Source: DATBGZ01 sp036557785
GTDB taxonomy: Bacteria > Actinomycetota > Actinomycetes > Mycobacteriales > Micromonosporaceae
DNA: 43,586 bases
Direction: 5' to 3'
Assembly: GCA_036557785.1 (NCBI GenBank)
Contig: DATBGZ010000052.1
Location: 1-43,586 of the forward strand
Shown here: piece by piece, positions 8,148 through 15,633 of the stretch
How the letters are laid out: each line of letters starts with the position of its first letter
Numbering within the stretch: position 1 is the stretch's first letter
Made by a program: the position numbers and the translations under genes
Notes under the pieces: model-generated
What the model was told of the DNA's origin: nothing
The model's database searches: none
Seen by the model: only the letters and a program-made list of their open reading frames with translations

Positions 8148-9647
8148 ATGCGCACGGTCACCGGTCGCACCGACCGGGTGATCATCGTCGGGGCGGGTCT
8201 CGGCGGACTCTCGTGTGCCCTGCACCTGGCGGGGGCCGGGCGTGAGGTGACCGTGCTGGAGCGCGAGCCGCTGCCGGGCGGCCGGGCGGGGCGGCTGGCC
8301 GTCGACGGGTTCGCGTTCGACACGGGTCCCACCGTGCTGACCGCGCCGGAACTCATCGCCGAGCCGCTCGCGGCGGTGGGCGAGAAGCTCGACGACTGGC
8401 TCAGCTTCACCCGGCTCGACCCGGCGTACCGGGCGTTCTTCCCGGACGGCTCGCGGCTGGACGTGATCAGCGACCCGGACCGGATGGCGGACGAGATCGC
8501 CCTGGTGTGCGGTGCCCGGGAGGCCGACGGGTACCGCCGCTTCGTCGCGTTCGCCACCGACCTGTGGCGCCTGGAGCACGACGACTTCATCGCGCGGAAC
8601 CTCGACGCGCCGTGGAGCGTGCTTCGCCCCAATCTGCTGCGCCTGGCTCGGCTCGGGGCCTTCCGGTCCCTGCACGGCAAGGTCGGTGAGTACTTCCGCG
8701 ACCGCCGTACCCAGCGCGTCTTCTCGTTCCAGGCGCTCTATGCCGGGCTCGCGCCGCACCGGGCTCTGGCGCTTTACGCCGTCATCTCCTATCTCGACAC
8801 GATCACCGGCGTGCACTTCCCCAAGGGCGGCATCCACGCGGTCCCCACGGCCCTCGCCGCCGCCGCGACCAAGCACGGGGTCACGGTCCGCTACGACACC
8901 ACGGTCACCCGGGTGGAGACGTATGCGGGCCGTGCGCGGGCGGTACACACCCGGGCCGGCGAGCGGATCCCGGCCGATGTCGTCATCCTCAACCCGGACC
9001 TGCCGATGGCCTACCGGAGCCTGCTCCCGGCGGCCGTACCGCCCCGACGCCTGGACCACCTGCGGTTCTCGCCCTCCTGCGTGGTCCTGCATATCGGGTC
9101 CGACCAGCCGTACGGGCAGATCGCCCACCACAACCTCCACTTTGGACGAGCGTGGACCGGCGCCTTCGACGACCTCACCCGGCGCGGCCGGCTCATGCGC
9201 GACCCCTCGTTGCTCGTGAGCAACCCGACCCGGACCGACCCCGGGCTCGCCCCCGCCGACAAACATGTCTACTACGTGCTCACGCCGGTACCGAACCTCA
9301 CAGGCGGCGGGCCGGATCTGCGTACCTGGCGCGACCGTGGCCTGGCCGACCGGTACGCCGACCAGATCGTGGCCACGCTCGAGGCCCGCGGGTACGTTGG
9401 CTTCGGTGCGGGGACCAGGGTCCGGCGGGTCACCAGCCCGGCAGACTGGGCGGCGCTCGGCCATGCCGCCGGCACGCCATTCGCGCCGGCCCACGTCGCC
9501 CGCCAGACCGGCCCGTTCCGGCCGGGCAACATGCATCCTGGTCTGTCCAATGTGGTCTTCGTCGGATCCGGCACGCAGCCGGGAGTGGGGGTACCCATGG
9601 TGCTGATCTCCGGCAGGCTCGCGGCCGAGCGGGTGATCGGGAGATGA
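8148..9647 (+). CDS. crtI: Phytoene desaturase (CrtI family)
   Basis: The 499-residue FAD enzyme introduces double bases into phytoene on the way to coloured carotenoids. The dinucleotide-binding motif VIIVGAGLGGLS is at residues 11-22, followed by the family's LEREPLPGGRAGR. The C-terminal FAD motif is present as NVVFVGSGTQPGVGVPMVL. ATG 8148 is chosen because GGAGG (8136-8140) lies 7 bases upstream; the frame is open from TTG 8127 but that start has no such site. Its stop overlaps the idi start (ATGA at 9644-9647), so desaturase and isomerase are one operon. The number of desaturation steps cannot be read from sequence. A related saturase or isomerase of the same fold is possible but the crtB neighbour favours a desaturase. 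Confidence 0.94.
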   Translation: MRTVTGRTDRVIIVGAGLGGLSCALHLAGAGREVTVLEREPLPGGRAGRLAVDGFAFDTGPTVLTAPELIAEPLAAVGEKLDDWLSFTRLDPAYRAFFPDGSRLDVISDPDRMADEIALVCGAREADGYRRFVAFATDLWRLEHDDFIARNLDAPWSVLRPNLLRLARLGAFRSLHGKVGEYFRDRRTQRVFSFQALYAGLAPHRALALYAVISYLDTITGVHFPKGGIHAVPTALAAAATKHGVTVRYDTTVTRVETYAGRARAVHTRAGERIPADVVILNPDLPMAYRSLLPAAVPPRRLDHLRFSPSCVVLHIGSDQPYGQIAHHNLHFGRAWTGAFDDLTRRGRLMRDPSLLVSNPTRTDPGLAPADKHVYYVLTPVPNLTGGGPDLRTWRDRGLADRYADQIVATLEARGYVGFGAGTRVRRVTSPADWAALGHAAGTPFAPAHVARQTGPFRPGNMHPGLSNVVFVGSGTQPGVGVPMVLISGRLAAERVIGR

Positions 9648-10201
9648 TGGCTATGCCGGCGACGCGCGAGCTGCACCTGGTCGAGCTCGTCGACGAGGCG
9701 GGAGCCGCCATCGGATCGACCACCGTGACGGCCGCCCATACCGCGCCTGGGCAACTGCACCGCGCCTTCTCGGTCCTGCTCTTCGACCCGTCCGGCCGGA
9801 CCCTGTTGCAGCAGCGCTCCTCCGCCAAGACCCGGTTCCCGCTGCGCTGGGCGAACAGTTGCTGCGGCCACCCGACACCGGGCACGCCGGTGGTCGAGGC
9901 GGCCGCACTGCGTCTGGCCGAGGAGCTGGGCGTCACCGGGGTGGCCCTGACCGACGTCGGGGTCTACACCTACCGTGCCGCCGACGAGGCGACCGGCCGG
10001 GTGGAGCACGAGTACGACCATGTCGTGGTCGGCCACGTGTCGCCCGACCTCATCGTGCTGCCGGATCCCGACGAGGTCGCCGAGACCCGCTGGGTGCCGG
10101 CGGCGTCCCTCGACCCGACCGGGCCCGAATATGCCCCATGGCTCTCCGGCGTGCTCCCGATCGCCCTGAGCATCACCCAGGGGAGTGACGATCTTCACTG
10201 A
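9644..10201 (+). CDS. idi: Isopentenyl-diphosphate delta-isomerase, type I
   Basis: This Nudix-fold enzyme interconverts isopentenyl and dimethylallyl diphosphate and so balances the C5 units for carotenoid building. The product is 185 residues, the usual size. The catalytic Cys is in NSCCGHP (Cys74), the Nudix-like segment is AAALRLAEELGV, and the catalytic Glu pair is in GRVEHEYDHVVVG. The metal-binding His residues occur early (AHTAPGQLHRAFSVLLF). ATG 9644 overlaps the crtI stop; ATG 9647 and ATG 9653 are in frame too, and GGGAG at 9639-9643 is best spaced for 9653. Its place behind crtI shows that the isomerase is tied to carotenoid output, not only to housekeeping isoprenoids. Confidence 0.95.
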   Translation: MMAMPATRELHLVELVDEAGAAIGSTTVTAAHTAPGQLHRAFSVLLFDPSGRTLLQQRSSAKTRFPLRWANSCCGHPTPGTPVVEAAALRLAEELGVTGVALTDVGVYTYRAADEATGRVEHEYDHVVVGHVSPDLIVLPDPDEVAETRWVPAASLDPTGPEYAPWLSGVLPIALSITQGSDDLH

Positions 10202-10213
10202 CGTGGATCTCGG

Positions 10214-10243
10214 TTGGTGTCCCGTTCTGCCGTCACGTATGCT
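10214..10243 (+). promoter_or_regulatory. Candidate promoter for the tRNA cluster
   Basis: TTGGTG (10214-10219) and TATGCT (10238-10243) are 18 bp apart, and tRNA-Glu begins 73 bp after the -10 box. No other promoter-like pair is as good before the three tRNA genes. Confidence 0.4.
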
Positions 10244-10315
10244 TTGCTGGCCTCCGGCGGGGCCGGATGGGAGCACCGTGGATCACCGCCCCCGTGTGGG
10301 ATGATTGACCGCGCC

Positions 10316-10388
10316 GCCCCCATCGTCTAGCGGCCCAGGACGCCGCCCTTTCAAGGCGGTAGCACGGGTTCGAATCCCGTTGGGGGCA
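10316..10388 (+). tRNA. tRNA-Glu (anticodon TTC)
   Basis: Acceptor arms GCCCCCA and TGGGGGC pair over 7 bp, and A10388 is the discriminator. The anticodon stem CCGCC/GGCGG closes the loop CTTTCAA, giving anticodon TTC at 10350-10352. The T loop is GGTTCGAATCC. The 3' CCA is not encoded. Confidence 0.96.
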
Positions 10389-10402
10389 CGGCCACAACTC
10401 AA

Positions 10403-10476
10403 GGTCCTGTGGAGCAGTTGGAGTGCTCGCCGCCCTGTCAAGGCGGAGGTCGCGGGTTCAAGTCCCGTCAGGACCG
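10403..10476 (+). tRNA. tRNA-Asp (anticodon GTC)
   Basis: Acceptor GGTCCTG pairs with CAGGACC, discriminator G10476. The anticodon loop CTGTCAA gives GTC at 10437-10439. The T arm GGGTTCAAGTCCC is standard. It lies 14 bp behind tRNA-Glu, so both are likely one transcript. Confidence 0.96.
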
Positions 10477-10495
10477 CGCGTGATGCAGTAGCTGC

Positions 10496-10569
10496 GGCCA
10501 GGTAGCTCAGTTGGTACGAGCGTCCGACTGAAAATCGGAAGGTCGGCGGTTCGACCCCGCCCCTGGCCA
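10496..10569 (+). tRNA. tRNA-Phe (anticodon GAA), integration site of a lost element
   Basis: Acceptor GGCCAGG pairs with CCTGGCC, discriminator A10569. The anticodon stem CCGA/TCGG encloses the loop with GAA at 10530-10532, and the T arm is GGCGG-TTCGACC-CCGCC. The 3' part from 10528 to 10571 recurs at 13239-13282 with two mismatches, which marks this gene as the attachment site of an integrated element. Confidence 0.96.
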
Positions 10570-10573
10570 CCCC

Positions 10574-10610
10574 CATGACCTGCCGTCTGTGCAGGTCATG
10601 CCATGTTTTT
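10574..10610 (+). terminator. Intrinsic terminator of the tRNA cluster
   Basis: CATGACCTGC (10574-10583) and GCAGGTCATG (10591-10600) form a perfect 10-bp stem with a 7-base loop, followed after five bases by TTTTT (10606-10610). It stands directly behind tRNA-Phe, so if the island hypothesis is right it arrived with the element and replaced the original terminator. Confidence 0.85.
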
Positions 10611-10678
10611 GGCGATCTTCACGCCGACCCCTGATTGCCCGTGGCGGCCCCTCTGGGACCGTGTTTCGGCGCCGCTAT

Positions 10679-12175
10679 TTAGCTGGGTAGTTTGAGCCCG
10701 CAGTCGTTGGGGACCTCGCCGAGCACGGGGTCGCCAGCGGTGCGGGGGTCGACAGGGGTATCGGAGTCGCCGGGGCAGTCCGCTGGCTTGACGAATCGGA
10801 ATTGCTGGTTGGCGCCGAGGTCACAGGTGTACTGCCAAACCCTCGCACCCGGGCCAACGTAGTCACCTTCGACGTCCAGGCACTGCCCACTGTTGTGTGA
10901 CACGATCAGGAAGTAGCTATCGTCCGTTGGGCGGATCGCCCACGCCTGAGATGGGTCGGAGTCGGAGCAGGCCGACGGGTGGACCAGGGCCCGGACGTCC
11001 AGGCTGTTGCCGACCACGCCCAGGCATTGCCCAAGGGCCGGCACGACCATCCGGTAGTAGCCATCGGCGCGGCGGGAGACCTCGACTAGGTCGTAGCCGG
11101 CTCCGTCACACGGCCCTTGCACGAGGTTGCCATCGGCCGGGGCTACGTCGGCGCACAGGCCACTATGGCGCACCTGCAACCGCAACGCATTGGCCGTCTG
11201 ACAGCGGATGTTCCAGTATGCAGGCCCGTCCTGGTGCGGGCCGTAGGTTGCCGAGCCTCCCCAGGTGGCGACGTACCGGCCAGCCGCGCCAACCGCGGTC
11301 GTGCACGTGGTCCACGCGTCCTGGACGGTGGGCGCGACGCTGGCGACCCAGGCCAACTGTGCGCCGTCGAGGCGCATGAACATGCCCGGATCCGCGCAGT
11401 CGTCGCTTCCGCCTCTGGCGACGCCGACCTGGACCGACCGGCCGGCGTCGGTGGTGACGACGAGCGGGCCGCCGCTGTCGCCGCGGCAGATCGTGGTGGT
11501 CGCGTCGCCGGCCCCGATCATGTAAGCAGTAGACCACATGTTGTCGTAGACGTCTGCCATGTCGTCATTGCTGCGAATCGTTGTTGAGGCGACGTTGAAC
11601 TGGACGAGTGGACCGGTCTGGTGGGTCATCCCGGTGCCCATGATCTTCGCCGGACGGCCAGCAGCATAAAGAGCTGAGTTGCCCGGGTCGCCGACCTGAA
11701 CCGGTTGGATGCCTTCGGTGAGTGACACGTTCTGGCCGCTTGTTCCTCCGACCAGGTTGATGATCGCCAGGTCATTGACGCTGCCGCCATAGCGCGGGTC
11801 GACGACAATGCGGCCCGAGCCCACCCCGACCGATGTACGAACCGCGATCATGCTGTTCTGCATGATGGTCCCGTCCGGGGCCTCAAGACAGTGCGCGGCG
11901 GTGAGAATCAGCGCTGGCCCGATGACACTCCCGCCACATTGGGTCGGGCTCGCGCCGATCGGGAAGTTCGACCCGGGTTCGATCTCGACGAAGAAGGGCA
12001 CGTCGCTTTCAAACGTCGGCGTGCCCCCGATGATCGGCTGAGCTGACCCGGTCGAGCCGTCCACAATCGGCTGAGTCGATCCGGTTGGCGTGCACCCGGT
12101 AGTGGTGCAGATCAACGCGAGGCCAACCCCAGCAATGAAGGCCGCGCGGTTGTGGCGAGGTCGGTGGGTGGCCAT
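10679..12175 (-). CDS. Secreted trypsin-like serine protease with ricin-type lectin domain
   Basis: From ATG 12175 (AGGAG 7 bases upstream) the product has 498 residues. A signal peptide ends in TTTGC, so Cys28 may be lipidated. IIGG at 48-51 is the activation-cleavage type N terminus of the S1 domain. The catalytic triad is visible: His95 in LTAAHC, Asp135 in NDLAII, Ser234 in GDSGGP. From about residue 335 a ricin B-type beta-trefoil follows, with repeats such as GQCLGV and GQCLDVEG and the QxW-like SQAW. The enzyme probably acts outside the cell, cutting proteins while bound to sugar polymers. It is the only intact gene within the tRNA-Phe-bounded island, so it is likely transferred cargo. 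The frame is open 12 codons further up, but the ribosome-binding site fixes this start. Confidence 0.93.
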   Translation of the reverse strand: MATHRPRHNRAAFIAGVGLALICTTTGCTPTGSTQPIVDGSTGSAQPIIGGTPTFESDVPFFVEIEPGSNFPIGASPTQCGGSVIGPALILTAAHCLEAPDGTIMQNSMIAVRTSVGVGSGRIVVDPRYGGSVNDLAIINLVGGTSGQNVSLTEGIQPVQVGDPGNSALYAAGRPAKIMGTGMTHQTGPLVQFNVASTTIRSNDDMADVYDNMWSTAYMIGAGDATTTICRGDSGGPLVVTTDAGRSVQVGVARGGSDDCADPGMFMRLDGAQLAWVASVAPTVQDAWTTCTTAVGAAGRYVATWGGSATYGPHQDGPAYWNIRCQTANALRLQVRHSGLCADVAPADGNLVQGPCDGAGYDLVEVSRRADGYYRMVVPALGQCLGVVGNSLDVRALVHPSACSDSDPSQAWAIRPTDDSYFLIVSHNSGQCLDVEGDYVGPGARVWQYTCDLGANQQFRFVKPADCPGDSDTPVDPRTAGDPVLGEVPNDCGLKLPS

Positions 12176-12216
12176 GGGACGACTCCTGTCAGGTCGATCC
12201 GACCCGGCCATCGTAA

Positions 12217-12450
12217 GAACGTCGTGCAGGGGCCAGACGGGGAGCGACTACCCATCTTTTCCGCGCGGCTGCCCATTTTCGGCTGACCGGCCGCTATTGG
12301 CGCCCTCATCGCCGATCAGTAGCCGCCTACTGGCGCATCGGAGGCGACCGCGAGCATCGCAGGTACATCTCTGACGTCGGCAAGGTGCCGCCCCTCACGA
12401 TCAATCGCAAGCGGCCACCCGACTCACCAGGCCACCTGCAAGGTCAGTGA
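12217..12450 (+). pseudogene. Open frame without a start, possible gene remnant
   Basis: A frame with good composition ends at TGA 12448-12450 and reads AAYWRIGGDREHRRYISDVG in its middle, then a Pro/Arg-rich tail. It has an in-frame stop at 12214 and no ATG or usable GTG/TTG start, and it overlaps the promoter area of the protease gene. I do not recognise it. It may be the last part of a gene of the original element. Confidence 0.25.
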
Positions 12451-12597
12451 CTGTCCACAAGCGACTCGTCGGCATCCTTCGTGACACCAGACACCATGCT
12501 GCTGGCAGAACTCAGCTCAAGGTGGTTCCTTCCTCGTGGCAGGCGACAAAACTACCCAAGTGCTGGCTCTGCATATGGGCATAGCCCGTGAATAGCC

Positions 12598-12819
12598 TTG
12601 GCCCTGAACCGGCGACCAGTCACCGCAGACGACCCGCCGTGCTTTGGTTGGGATGCCACCGCGGGTCCAGCGCATGCCCAGTGCTCGCGTTCATTCGGTC
12701 GCCGGCACGGGTGGACGCTCCATGACTTCCGGGAGCGCGGTTGGTCCGACCGTCACCCCATCACCGGATCAACTGCATCCCGTATGGTGCGAAGCCACCG
12801 AAGTACTTCGGCGCCGTGA
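12598..12819 (+). pseudogene. Degraded tyrosine recombinase (integrase) fragment
   Basis: The frame contains GRRHGWTLHDFRERG (from about 12697), which resembles the region around the HxxR box of actinobacterial tyrosine recombinases (commonly GWTLHxLRH, then a helix and an SRH motif). Here His and Arg of the box are kept (HDFR), and about 25 residues later MVRSHRSTS looks like the second catalytic block before the frame ends. The upstream part and the catalytic Tyr end are missing. Position 420 bp before the right copy of the tRNA-Phe end, reading toward it, is where an integrase gene is expected. This is judged by eye from motifs, without an alignment. Confidence 0.5.
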
Positions 12820-12828
12820 AACCGGCCG

Positions 12829-12867
12829 GGTGTCAAGGGTCAGGACGAAGTCCTGTCCCTTGACACC
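12829..12867. repeat. Long inverted repeat (18-bp arms) in the island
   Basis: GGTGTCAAGGGTCAGGAC (12829-12846) and GTCCTGTCCCTTGACACC (12850-12867) pair over 18 positions with one T-T mismatch and a GAA loop. There is no T-run behind it, so it is not a classic intrinsic terminator. The arms contain TTGACA on the plus strand. It may be a replication or recombination structure, a bidirectional terminator, or a miniature repeat. Confidence 0.8.
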
Positions 12868-13147
12868 TGCTAGCACCGGGCCGCTGATCGGCCTTCCCTT
12901 CAAGCGGCGGTCCTGATGACCGGCCACCGCGAACAGGCGAGCACGTCCTCGGTAGCGACTGCCTCGGGGAGACGTGCCCAAGTCCACCCCAACCCGGCTG
13001 CACGTAGCCGTCCGTCCGAGGAGCCCATGGCGGAGTTCCGCGGCGACCGTTTTGTTGATCGTCCGTGCACTCGGGTCTTCAACACAACGAAACCACTGCT
13101 TGATCAAGAACGTACCAGGCTCCACCACGCGCCCAAGATCCGACTGT

Positions 13148-13184
13148 GTACCGGTTCTCTCCCCGGTACCGGTTCGTGTACCGG
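13148..13184. repeat. Three copies of GTACCGG near the right element end
   Basis: GTACCGG occurs at 13148-13154, 13166-13172 and 13178-13184, twice followed by TTC. The cluster is 55 bp from the right tRNA-Phe copy. Short direct repeats in that place are what arm-type integrase or excisionase sites look like, but this is inference. Confidence 0.4.
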
Positions 13185-13238
13185 ACGCGGTAACTACAAA
13201 AGGGCGGTGCTACAGGTAGCTGGATCACTTGCCAATGT

Positions 13239-13282
13239 CTGAGAATCGGAAGGTCGGCCGTTCGACCCCGCCCCTGGCCACC
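13239..13282 (+). other. Right attachment site: imperfect copy of the tRNA-Phe 3' part
   Basis: The 44 bases match tRNA-Phe 10528-10571 except at two places: the anticodon's third base (GAA to GAG, 13243) and one T-stem base (13259). The 5' half of a tRNA is absent, so it cannot be a working tRNA gene. It is best read as the attachment site left at the far end of an integrated element. Confidence 0.85.
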
Positions 13283-13289
13283 ACAGCAG

Positions 13290-13325
13290 AGGCGGGTCAC
13301 CAGCGCGAACGCCGGTCACCCGCCT
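13290..13325 (+). terminator. Hairpin behind the right attachment site
   Basis: AGGCGGGT (13290-13297) pairs with ACCCGCCT (13318-13325). There is no T-run. It could be what is left of the original terminator of tRNA-Phe, moved away from the gene by the insertion. Confidence 0.4.
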
Positions 13326-13366
13326 TCGTTACTGATCGAGGTTCGCTCACCGCTGACTTTGTGTTG

Positions 13367-14143
13367 TCAGACCGGCTCGCCCAGGTGCACGGCCGGGACG
13401 CCCCCGTCCCGACGGGAGATCGCAGTCAGGCTACCCACTCGGTGGTACCCGATCCGGGCGTAGATCCGCTGCTCCGGATCGCCCTCCGCCTGTAGGAACG
13501 GGACGACGCCCGCGTCGATCGCGGCGCGGGTGAGCCGGTACCCGATGACGGCGGCGATCCCCCGCCGCCGGTATCGCTCGGCCACGCCCACCGCCGCGAT
13601 CTCCGTAAGCCCGTGCCGCGGAACGGTGAACAGGCCCGAGCCGACCGGCTCACCTGCGAGCAGCGCGACCGTGACCGCGCCCCCATGGTCAACCGTGCGG
13701 CGCAGCCGTGCCACATCGTGCTCGGTAGCGTCGCCCTCGCCGTACGCCGCGTTCTGAACGGTCGCGGCCTGCCACAGCCGCTCGTCCGAGGTAGCGAGGA
13801 CCACCTCGAGGCCGCCCAGCATCGGCGGGTCGGCAAGTTCACCGGGCGCGATTGTCATCAGCGGATACCGGTTCTCGACGATGAAGCTCGCAGCGGCCAA
13901 CGCGGCATCGACTGCGGGTGCCGGATCGACGTACTCGAGCCGGGGTGTGCGGCCTAACGCGGCAAAGCGCGCGACCAGTGCGGCAATGTCGGCGGCGCTC
14001 GGAGTCGCGCCGTCATCCGGTATCGCGTAGTTGCGTCCCGCGGTCGCGGTATCCGGTTCGAATGTGATCAGGAACGGGCCCACCCTTTGCGCGCGACCGG
14101 CGATGGACGCGCGAAGGTGGCCCTGGATGACGTTCAATGACAC
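13367..14143 (-). CDS. GNAT family N-acetyltransferase
   Basis: The product has 258 residues from GTG 14143, which follows AAGAAGG by 7 bases; the frame is open to 14248 but without support. The C-terminal half is a GNAT domain: TEIAAVGVAERYRRRGIAAVIGYRLTRAAI holds the beta4 strand and the RxxGxA/G acetyl-CoA pyrophosphate loop (RRRGIAA), and AEGDPEQRIYARIGYHRVG is the usual end. The N-terminal half (about residues 1-110) is a second, weaker GNAT-like or unknown domain. It would transfer an acetyl group from acetyl-CoA to an amine; the substrate is unknown. It lies just outside the tRNA-Phe-bounded island. Two 7-bp hairpins precede it at 14181-14226. Confidence 0.85.
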   Translation of the reverse strand: MSLNVIQGHLRASIAGRAQRVGPFLITFEPDTATAGRNYAIPDDGATPSAADIAALVARFAALGRTPRLEYVDPAPAVDAALAAASFIVENRYPLMTIAPGELADPPMLGGLEVVLATSDERLWQAATVQNAAYGEGDATEHDVARLRRTVDHGGAVTVALLAGEPVGSGLFTVPRHGLTEIAAVGVAERYRRRGIAAVIGYRLTRAAIDAGVVPFLQAEGDPEQRIYARIGYHRVGSLTAISRRDGGVPAVHLGEPV

Positions 14144-14180
14144 GCCAAGGCCTTCTTTCCGCTCATGAGGTACATGACGA

Positions 14181-14226
14181 GACCGCCACGAGGGCGGTCG
14201 ATGAGTCAGCGCCGGAGCACCGGCGC
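14181..14226. repeat. Two small hairpins between minus-strand genes
   Basis: GACCGCC/GGCGGTC (14181-14199, 5-base loop) and GCGCCGG/CCGGCGC (14209-14226, 4-base loop) follow each other in the 228-bp gap between the winged-helix gene and the acetyltransferase gene. They may end the upstream transcript or fold in the acetyltransferase leader. Confidence 0.45.
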
Positions 14227-14371
14227 GTCGTCGAACATGTGGCCCCAACCCCTTGAGCGTGGCCCGATTGCCTCCAGTGCGGGACTGTACGCAGCCGCGA
14301 GCAGGTTGGGCAAGCCGGTCATGCGAGCCCTATGACGCCACAGGAACCGGGATCTGCTGGCGGGTCCCCGG

Positions 14372-15529
14372 TTAGCTCACCTCGGCGGTACGGCAACCGC
14401 GCAGTCCCGCGAGGAGTTGTGCCTCCTGCTCGATGAGCGAGGCGGCCTTGGTGGTAGGGCGATCGAAATAGCCGATCTGCACGCGAAGTACGGTGCCCGT
14501 CTTCTGCGAACGCCAGGAGGCGACGATCTCACCATCGACGACGAGCGTGCCCGGTGCACCCAGCGACGGCCAGACCAGCTTGCGCTTGGATGGATCCGGG
14601 ATCAGCGTGACTCGGTCGCGTGCGAGCAGGTACGGGTCGCTCGGTGGCAGCAGGCGCACGCCGGAGGGCGGCCGGGCGTCGCGCAGCTCATCGATGTCGT
14701 CGCGCAGGACCCAGCCCTTCTGGCCGTCCCAGCTCACCTCCTGTAGATCGTCGGCGAGCCCGGTGAACCGTTGCCGTGCATCCGCGACGCCGATTCTGGT
14801 CCAGTCGGCGAAGTCGCCGGGCGTCGCCGGCGCGTAGCAACGCAGAAACCGCCGCAGCAGCTCGCGGCCCGCGTCTCGCGCGGCTGCCGACCCGACCGCG
14901 GGAATTTCGGTATCCAGCCACTCGTCGACCCGCACGTAGCACACCTCTCGGCCGGAACGCGGCGCGATGCAGTAGATGCCGGCCGCACCGGGTAGCCGGA
15001 ACAGCTCCTCCGAGACATGGCGTGAGCCGCAGCGCTCGCACCACAGCGACATCGACTCGGGCAGCCGGGCAGTCATGGCCGCGCTCAACTCGCCCTTGCC
15101 GCGAACACCGCCGGCCAGCTCTGCGTACGCCGCCTCGACCACCCGAGTCAGCGCATCGGTAGGGCTGATGCCGGCCTCGGCGAGCCGGCTCGCGGTGAGC
15201 TTTCCGAATGACTCGCGCAGCGACTCGTCGTCGGTACCGATCCCGCCCACCGTGAAGACCGCAAGATCCCGCGGTCGGATCAGTGCGGGCACCATGCGCG
15301 GGCCGTGCACCTCGACCAGGCGCCGCTCCGACAACGCCGTGGACACCCGGCCTTCGGAGACGCCGTTGACCCTGGCCAGCAGCGCGACCTGTGCCGAACC
15401 AGGCGGGCTGTTACGCACGCTGCATGTCGCGGTCACGTCCGCCAGACTCGGGGCGCCGAGCCTGCGCGCCAGGTGCTGCCGGCGAAGCCGGAACGCGAGC
15501 ACCTGCCTGCGGGCCGTCGTCACCGCCAC
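14372..15529 (-). CDS. Winged-helix DNA-binding domain protein (AlkZ/HTH_42-like)
   Basis: The product has 385 residues. GTG 15529 is preferred over ATG 15577 because GGAGG ends 5 bases before it. The order of parts fits the winged-helix superfamily that includes the AlkZ DNA glycosylases: an N-terminal helix block, a central region with LLRRFLRCYAPATPGDFADW, and a C-terminal part with LLPPSDPYLLARDR and GTLVVDGEIVASWR. AlkZ enzymes open interstrand crosslinks with a QxQ or QxD catalytic motif; I cannot place that motif with confidence here (RRQHLARRL near residue 17 is the only candidate). A CxxC pair with a second Cys (WCERCG) could bind zinc. Repair or resistance to DNA-damaging natural products is plausible but unproven. 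Confidence 0.8.
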   Translation of the reverse strand: MAVTTARRQVLAFRLRRQHLARRLGAPSLADVTATCSVRNSPPGSAQVALLARVNGVSEGRVSTALSERRLVEVHGPRMVPALIRPRDLAVFTVGGIGTDDESLRESFGKLTASRLAEAGISPTDALTRVVEAAYAELAGGVRGKGELSAAMTARLPESMSLWCERCGSRHVSEELFRLPGAAGIYCIAPRSGREVCYVRVDEWLDTEIPAVGSAAARDAGRELLRRFLRCYAPATPGDFADWTRIGVADARQRFTGLADDLQEVSWDGQKGWVLRDDIDELRDARPPSGVRLLPPSDPYLLARDRVTLIPDPSKRKLVWPSLGAPGTLVVDGEIVASWRSQKTGTVLRVQIGYFDRPTTKAASLIEQEAQLLAGLRGCRTAEVS

Positions 15530-15633
15530 GTCATCCTCCGATGTGGGGAAAGCGGCGGTTCTTCGGTGTGCCGTCATCGGTCATGGGCGCCAACATAGGG
15601 CCGGTGGCCGACATTTCCGCGGATGTTGACTGG

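Larger units (their letters stand above)
10570..13282. mobile_element. Decayed integrative element in tRNA-Phe
   Basis: The intact tRNA-Phe and a 44-bp direct repeat of its 3' part (42 of 44 identical) bound about 2.7 kb. Inside are a secreted protease-lectin gene, a fragment that resembles the catalytic part of a tyrosine recombinase, a long hairpin, short repeats near the right end, and otherwise non-coding DNA. tRNA 3' ends are the classic target of tyrosine-recombinase elements, and integration duplicates the attachment core. The element appears immobile because no intact integrase remains. The mismatches in the right copy suggest that it is old. The left boundary is set at the tRNA end. 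Confidence 0.72.

Noticed and set aside
12769..13128. Minus-strand frame of 119 codons in the island
   Set aside because: It runs across the 18-bp hairpin and has no ribosome-binding site; likely non-coding.
13239..13282. Second tRNA-Phe gene
   Set aside because: Only the 3' part is present, and the T stem has a mismatch, so it cannot fold into a tRNA.
13079..13300. Minus-strand frame containing GGQGRGRTADLPILR
   Set aside because: This peptide is simply the complement of the tRNA-Phe fragment, a well-known false gene pattern near tRNAs.
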